DNA of 28,436 nt from Gammaproteobacteria bacterium (GTDB lineage: Bacteria; Pseudomonadota; Gammaproteobacteria; HK1), in NCBI GenBank assembly GCA_022822245.1, contig JAJECB010000015.1, positions 1-28,436 on the forward strand. The letters run 5' to 3'. Below the pieces are notes generated by a model. That model made no database searches and was not told the origin of the DNA. It saw only the letters and a list, made by a program, of their open reading frames with translations. Below are positions 26,868-28,436 of this stretch, in pieces. Every line of letters starts with the position of its first letter. The stretch's first letter is position 1. The position numbers were made by a program, and so were the translations under genes.

Positions 26868-27248
26868 CTACCGGACTTCCACGCTCGCCCCGGCCTCCTC
26901 GAGCTGCTTCTTCGCCTCCTCGGCGTCGTCCTTCGAGACCGCTTCGCGGATCGGCGCCGGGGCGCTCTCGACCAGGTCCTTCGCCTCCTTGAGGCCGAGG
27001 CTCGTAAGGGCACGCACCGCCTTGATGACGCCGACCTTCGTGGAACCGAAGCTCGTGAGGACCACGTCGAACTCCGTCTGCTCCTCCTCCTCGGGCGCCG
27101 CCTCCGCGGCGGCCGCGGGCGCGGCCGCGACCGCGGTCATCGCCGCCGACACGCCGAACTTCTCCTCCATCGCCTCGACCAGCTCGACAACCTCGAGCAC
27201 CGTCATGTTGGCAATGGTCTCCAGGAGTTCCTCTTTGTTTACCGCCAT
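26868..27248 (-). CDS. rplL: Large ribosomal subunit protein L7/L12
   Basis: The product has 126 residues (E. coli 121). It is the acidic multicopy stalk protein that recruits translational GTPases. The N-terminal dimerisation domain contains [20 protein letters not shown]. The flexible Ala-rich hinge [18 protein letters not shown] lies at about 39-56. The C-terminal domain contains [40 protein letters not shown] and ends GASVEVR. Only 52 bp separate it from rpoB, so there is little room for the E. coli-type attenuator before rpoB. Confidence 0.98.
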   Translation of the reverse strand: MAVNKEELLETIANMTVLEVVELVEAMEEKFGVSAAMTAVAAAPAAAAEAAPEEEEQTEFDVVLTSFGSTKVGVIKAVRALTSLGLKEAKDLVESAPAPIREAVSKDDAEEAKKQLEEAGASVEVR

Positions 27249-27318
27249 TTCCTCTCTCTCCGTCCTCCGGCTCGAAGCCGGGTTTGCATGGGTTCCGGTC
27301 GCCGCGGCGTGGCTTGGT
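27249..27318 (-). promoter_or_regulatory. rplJ-rplL spacer with a short hairpin
   Basis: A 6-bp perfect stem CCGGCT/AGCCGG with the 3-nt loop TCG (27267-27281) lies about 18 nt upstream of the rplL start, followed by a purine tract GGAGAGAGAGGAA. It could help raise L7/L12 translation relative to L10, since L7/L12 is needed in several copies. It is also compatible with chance in GC-rich DNA. Confidence 0.3.
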
Positions 27319-27867
27319 TCAGGACCCCTCCGGGCCGCCCGCCGCTTCCTCCTTCCGTTGTCGAATCGCGTCCATTGCCCGGACGAGCCGCGCATGCGGT
27401 TCGGCCAGGGTGCGGGCGAGTCTGGTGACGGGAGCCTTGAGGACCCCCATCAGGCGGGCGATCGCCTCCTCGTACGTAGGGAGGTTCGCTAGCTGGTCGA
27501 TATCGGACGCGTCGACGAGCTTGCCGCCGTACGCCACCAGCCGGACCTTGAGCTTCTGGTTGGTCCGCCGGTAGTCGCGGACGACCCTCGCCGCCGAGCC
27601 CGGATCCTCCCGTGCGAACGCGAGCACGAGCGGGCCGTTCAGGTCCTCGCGCAGGCACTCGAACTCCGTGGACTCGACCGCCCGCTTCGCGAGGCGGTTC
27701 GGAACCACCCGGAGGTACACGCCGGCCGTGCGCGCCTGGCGACGAAGCTCCGTCATCTCGGCCACGTTGAGCCCGCGGTACTCGGCTGCGATCACCGAGG
27801 ACGCGCTCTTCGCGACCTCCGCCACCTCGGCCACCACGGCCTTCTTTTCGTCAAGACTGAGCGGCAT
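27319..27867 (-). CDS. rplJ: Large ribosomal subunit protein L10
   Basis: The product has 182 residues (E. coli 165). L10 is the stalk base that holds the L7/L12 dimers on 23S rRNA and, with them, represses its own mRNA in E. coli. [20 protein letters not shown] starts the RNA-binding domain, which includes [20 protein letters not shown] and [15 protein letters not shown]. The C-terminal helix binding L7/L12 covers about 130-170 ([20 protein letters not shown]). The last about 15 residues ([13 protein letters not shown]) are an extension. GAGGAGGT lies 8 nt before the ATG at 27867. An overlapping ATG four bases upstream is out of frame. Confidence 0.97.
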   Translation of the reverse strand: MPLSLDEKKAVVAEVAEVAKSASSVIAAEYRGLNVAEMTELRRQARTAGVYLRVVPNRLAKRAVESTEFECLREDLNGPLVLAFAREDPGSAARVVRDYRRTNQKLKVRLVAYGGKLVDASDIDQLANLPTYEEAIARLMGVLKAPVTRLARTLAEPHARLVRAMDAIRQRKEEAAGGPEGS

Positions 27868-27978
27868 GCATCCAGACCTCCTCGTTCGTGGCGCGGACCG
27901 TGACCGGCCCTCGGGCATGCGGGCGGCCGCGGCGCGACCGATCCCGCTCCGGGTTCAGGATCCGTGCCCGCCGTCCGA
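27868..27978 (-). promoter_or_regulatory. rplA-rplJ spacer, candidate L10 leader
   Basis: This 111-bp untranslated stretch precedes rplJ, the position of the L10(L12)4-binding autoregulatory leader in many bacteria. A 5-bp stem GATCC/GGATC is visible near its start on the transcribed strand, and further GC-rich pairing is possible. I could not identify the kink-turn and consensus of the L10 leader with certainty, so the call rests on location. Confidence 0.35.
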
Positions 27979-28436
27979 TCAAGCCGAAAGGCTTGCCTTG
28001 TCGACGGTGACGCCGGGCCCCATGGTGCTCGAGACGGTCACCTTCCGGAGATAGACGCCCTTGGACGCCGCCGGCTTCGCCCGGACGAGCTGGGCGACGA
28101 GGGCGGCGAGGTTCTCCTCGAGCGCCTCGGCCTCGAACGACAGCTTCCCGATCGGGCAATGGATGATCCCCGCCCGGTCGGTCCGGTACTGAATCTGGCC
28201 GCCCTTGGCGTTCGCGACCGCGGTGGGGACGTCGTCGGTCACCGTCCCCGTCTTCGGGTTCGGCATGAGTCCCCGGGGGCCGAGAATGCGGCCGAGCTGG
28301 CCGACGACCCGCATCGAATCCGGGGTGGCGATCGCAATGTCGAAATCGAGCTCCCCCGCGCGCACCTTCTCCGCGAGGTCCTCGAGCCCGACGAGGTCCG
28401 CTCCCGCCTCGCGCGCCTCGTCGGCGCGCGGACCGG
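27979..28436 (-). CDS. rplA: Large ribosomal subunit protein L1 (C-terminal part, 5' end outside window)
   Basis: Some 151 residues are visible, running off the right edge; the full family has about 230. L1 forms the mobile stalk that helps eject E-site tRNA and is the L11-operon repressor in E. coli. The readable part begins [20 protein letters not shown] and continues with [20 protein letters not shown]. The signature [19 protein letters not shown] then follows. [20 protein letters not shown] precedes the end KASLSA. The GTG at 28365 is internal, because the homologous reading continues beyond it to the window edge. Confidence 0.96.
   Translation of the reverse strand, partial: GPRADEAREAGADLVGLEDLAEKVRAGELDFDIAIATPDSMRVVGQLGRILGPRGLMPNPKTGTVTDDVPTAVANAKGGQIQYRTDRAGIIHCPIGKLSFEAEALEENLAALVAQLVRAKPAASKGVYLRKVTVSSTMGPGVTVDKASLSA

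Overview
The window is a nearly complete proteobacterial translation/transcription 'super-operon'. Apart from a 45-codon gene tail at the left edge, every real gene lies on the minus strand and is transcribed from right to left. In transcription order they are rplA (5' end cut off)-rplJ-rplL-rpoB-rpoC, then rpsL-rpsG-fusA-tuf, then rpsJ-rplC-rplD-rplW-rplB-rpsS-rplV-rpsC-rplP-rpmC-rpsQ, then rplN-rplX-rplE-rpsN-rpsH-rplF-rplR-rpsE-rpmD-rplO-secY-rpmJ, then rpsM-rpsK-rpsD-rpoA-rplQ. This is the beta, str, S10, spc and alpha clusters joined end to end.

The organism is probably a high-GC gammaproteobacterium. Codon third positions are almost all G or C. RpoB, RpoC, RpoA, EF-Tu, S12 and L3 are very close to enterobacterial/pseudomonad sequences by recollection, and the RpoC zinc and catalytic residues keep E. 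coli numbering. infA, map and adk are missing between secY and rpsM, as expected in gammaproteobacteria and unlike most betaproteobacteria and Firmicutes. I cannot name the genus.

Layout. 1-137: 3' end of a plus-strand DsbA-family/2-hydroxychromene-2-carboxylate-isomerase-like gene that converges on rplQ. 138-249: spacer with two stem-loops. 250-3300: alpha cluster. 3369-8853: spc cluster. 8850-13902: S10 cluster. 13949-18177: str cluster. 18178-18357: the largest spacer, with a clear intrinsic terminator for rpoBC and a second long near-palindrome. 18358-26815: rpoC and rpoB. 26868-28436: rplL, rplJ and the C-terminal part of rplA.

The genes work together: 28 ribosomal proteins, the two elongation GTPases EF-Tu and EF-G, the SecY channel, and the alpha, beta and beta' subunits of RNA polymerase. 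Gene spacing is very tight, with seven start/stop overlaps of 1 or 4 nt, so translational coupling is likely.

I found no mobile element, CRISPR array, tRNA or accessory system, and no undescribed system. The points worth a second look are small-scale: EF-Tu starting on TTG behind a perfect Shine-Dalgarno, tuf codon usage unlike its neighbours, an imperfect tandem duplication across the tuf stop codon, a 10-bp tandem repeat carrying the rpsD Shine-Dalgarno, competing hairpins between rplR and rpsE, and spacers too short for the E. coli S10, alpha and str autoregulatory sites.
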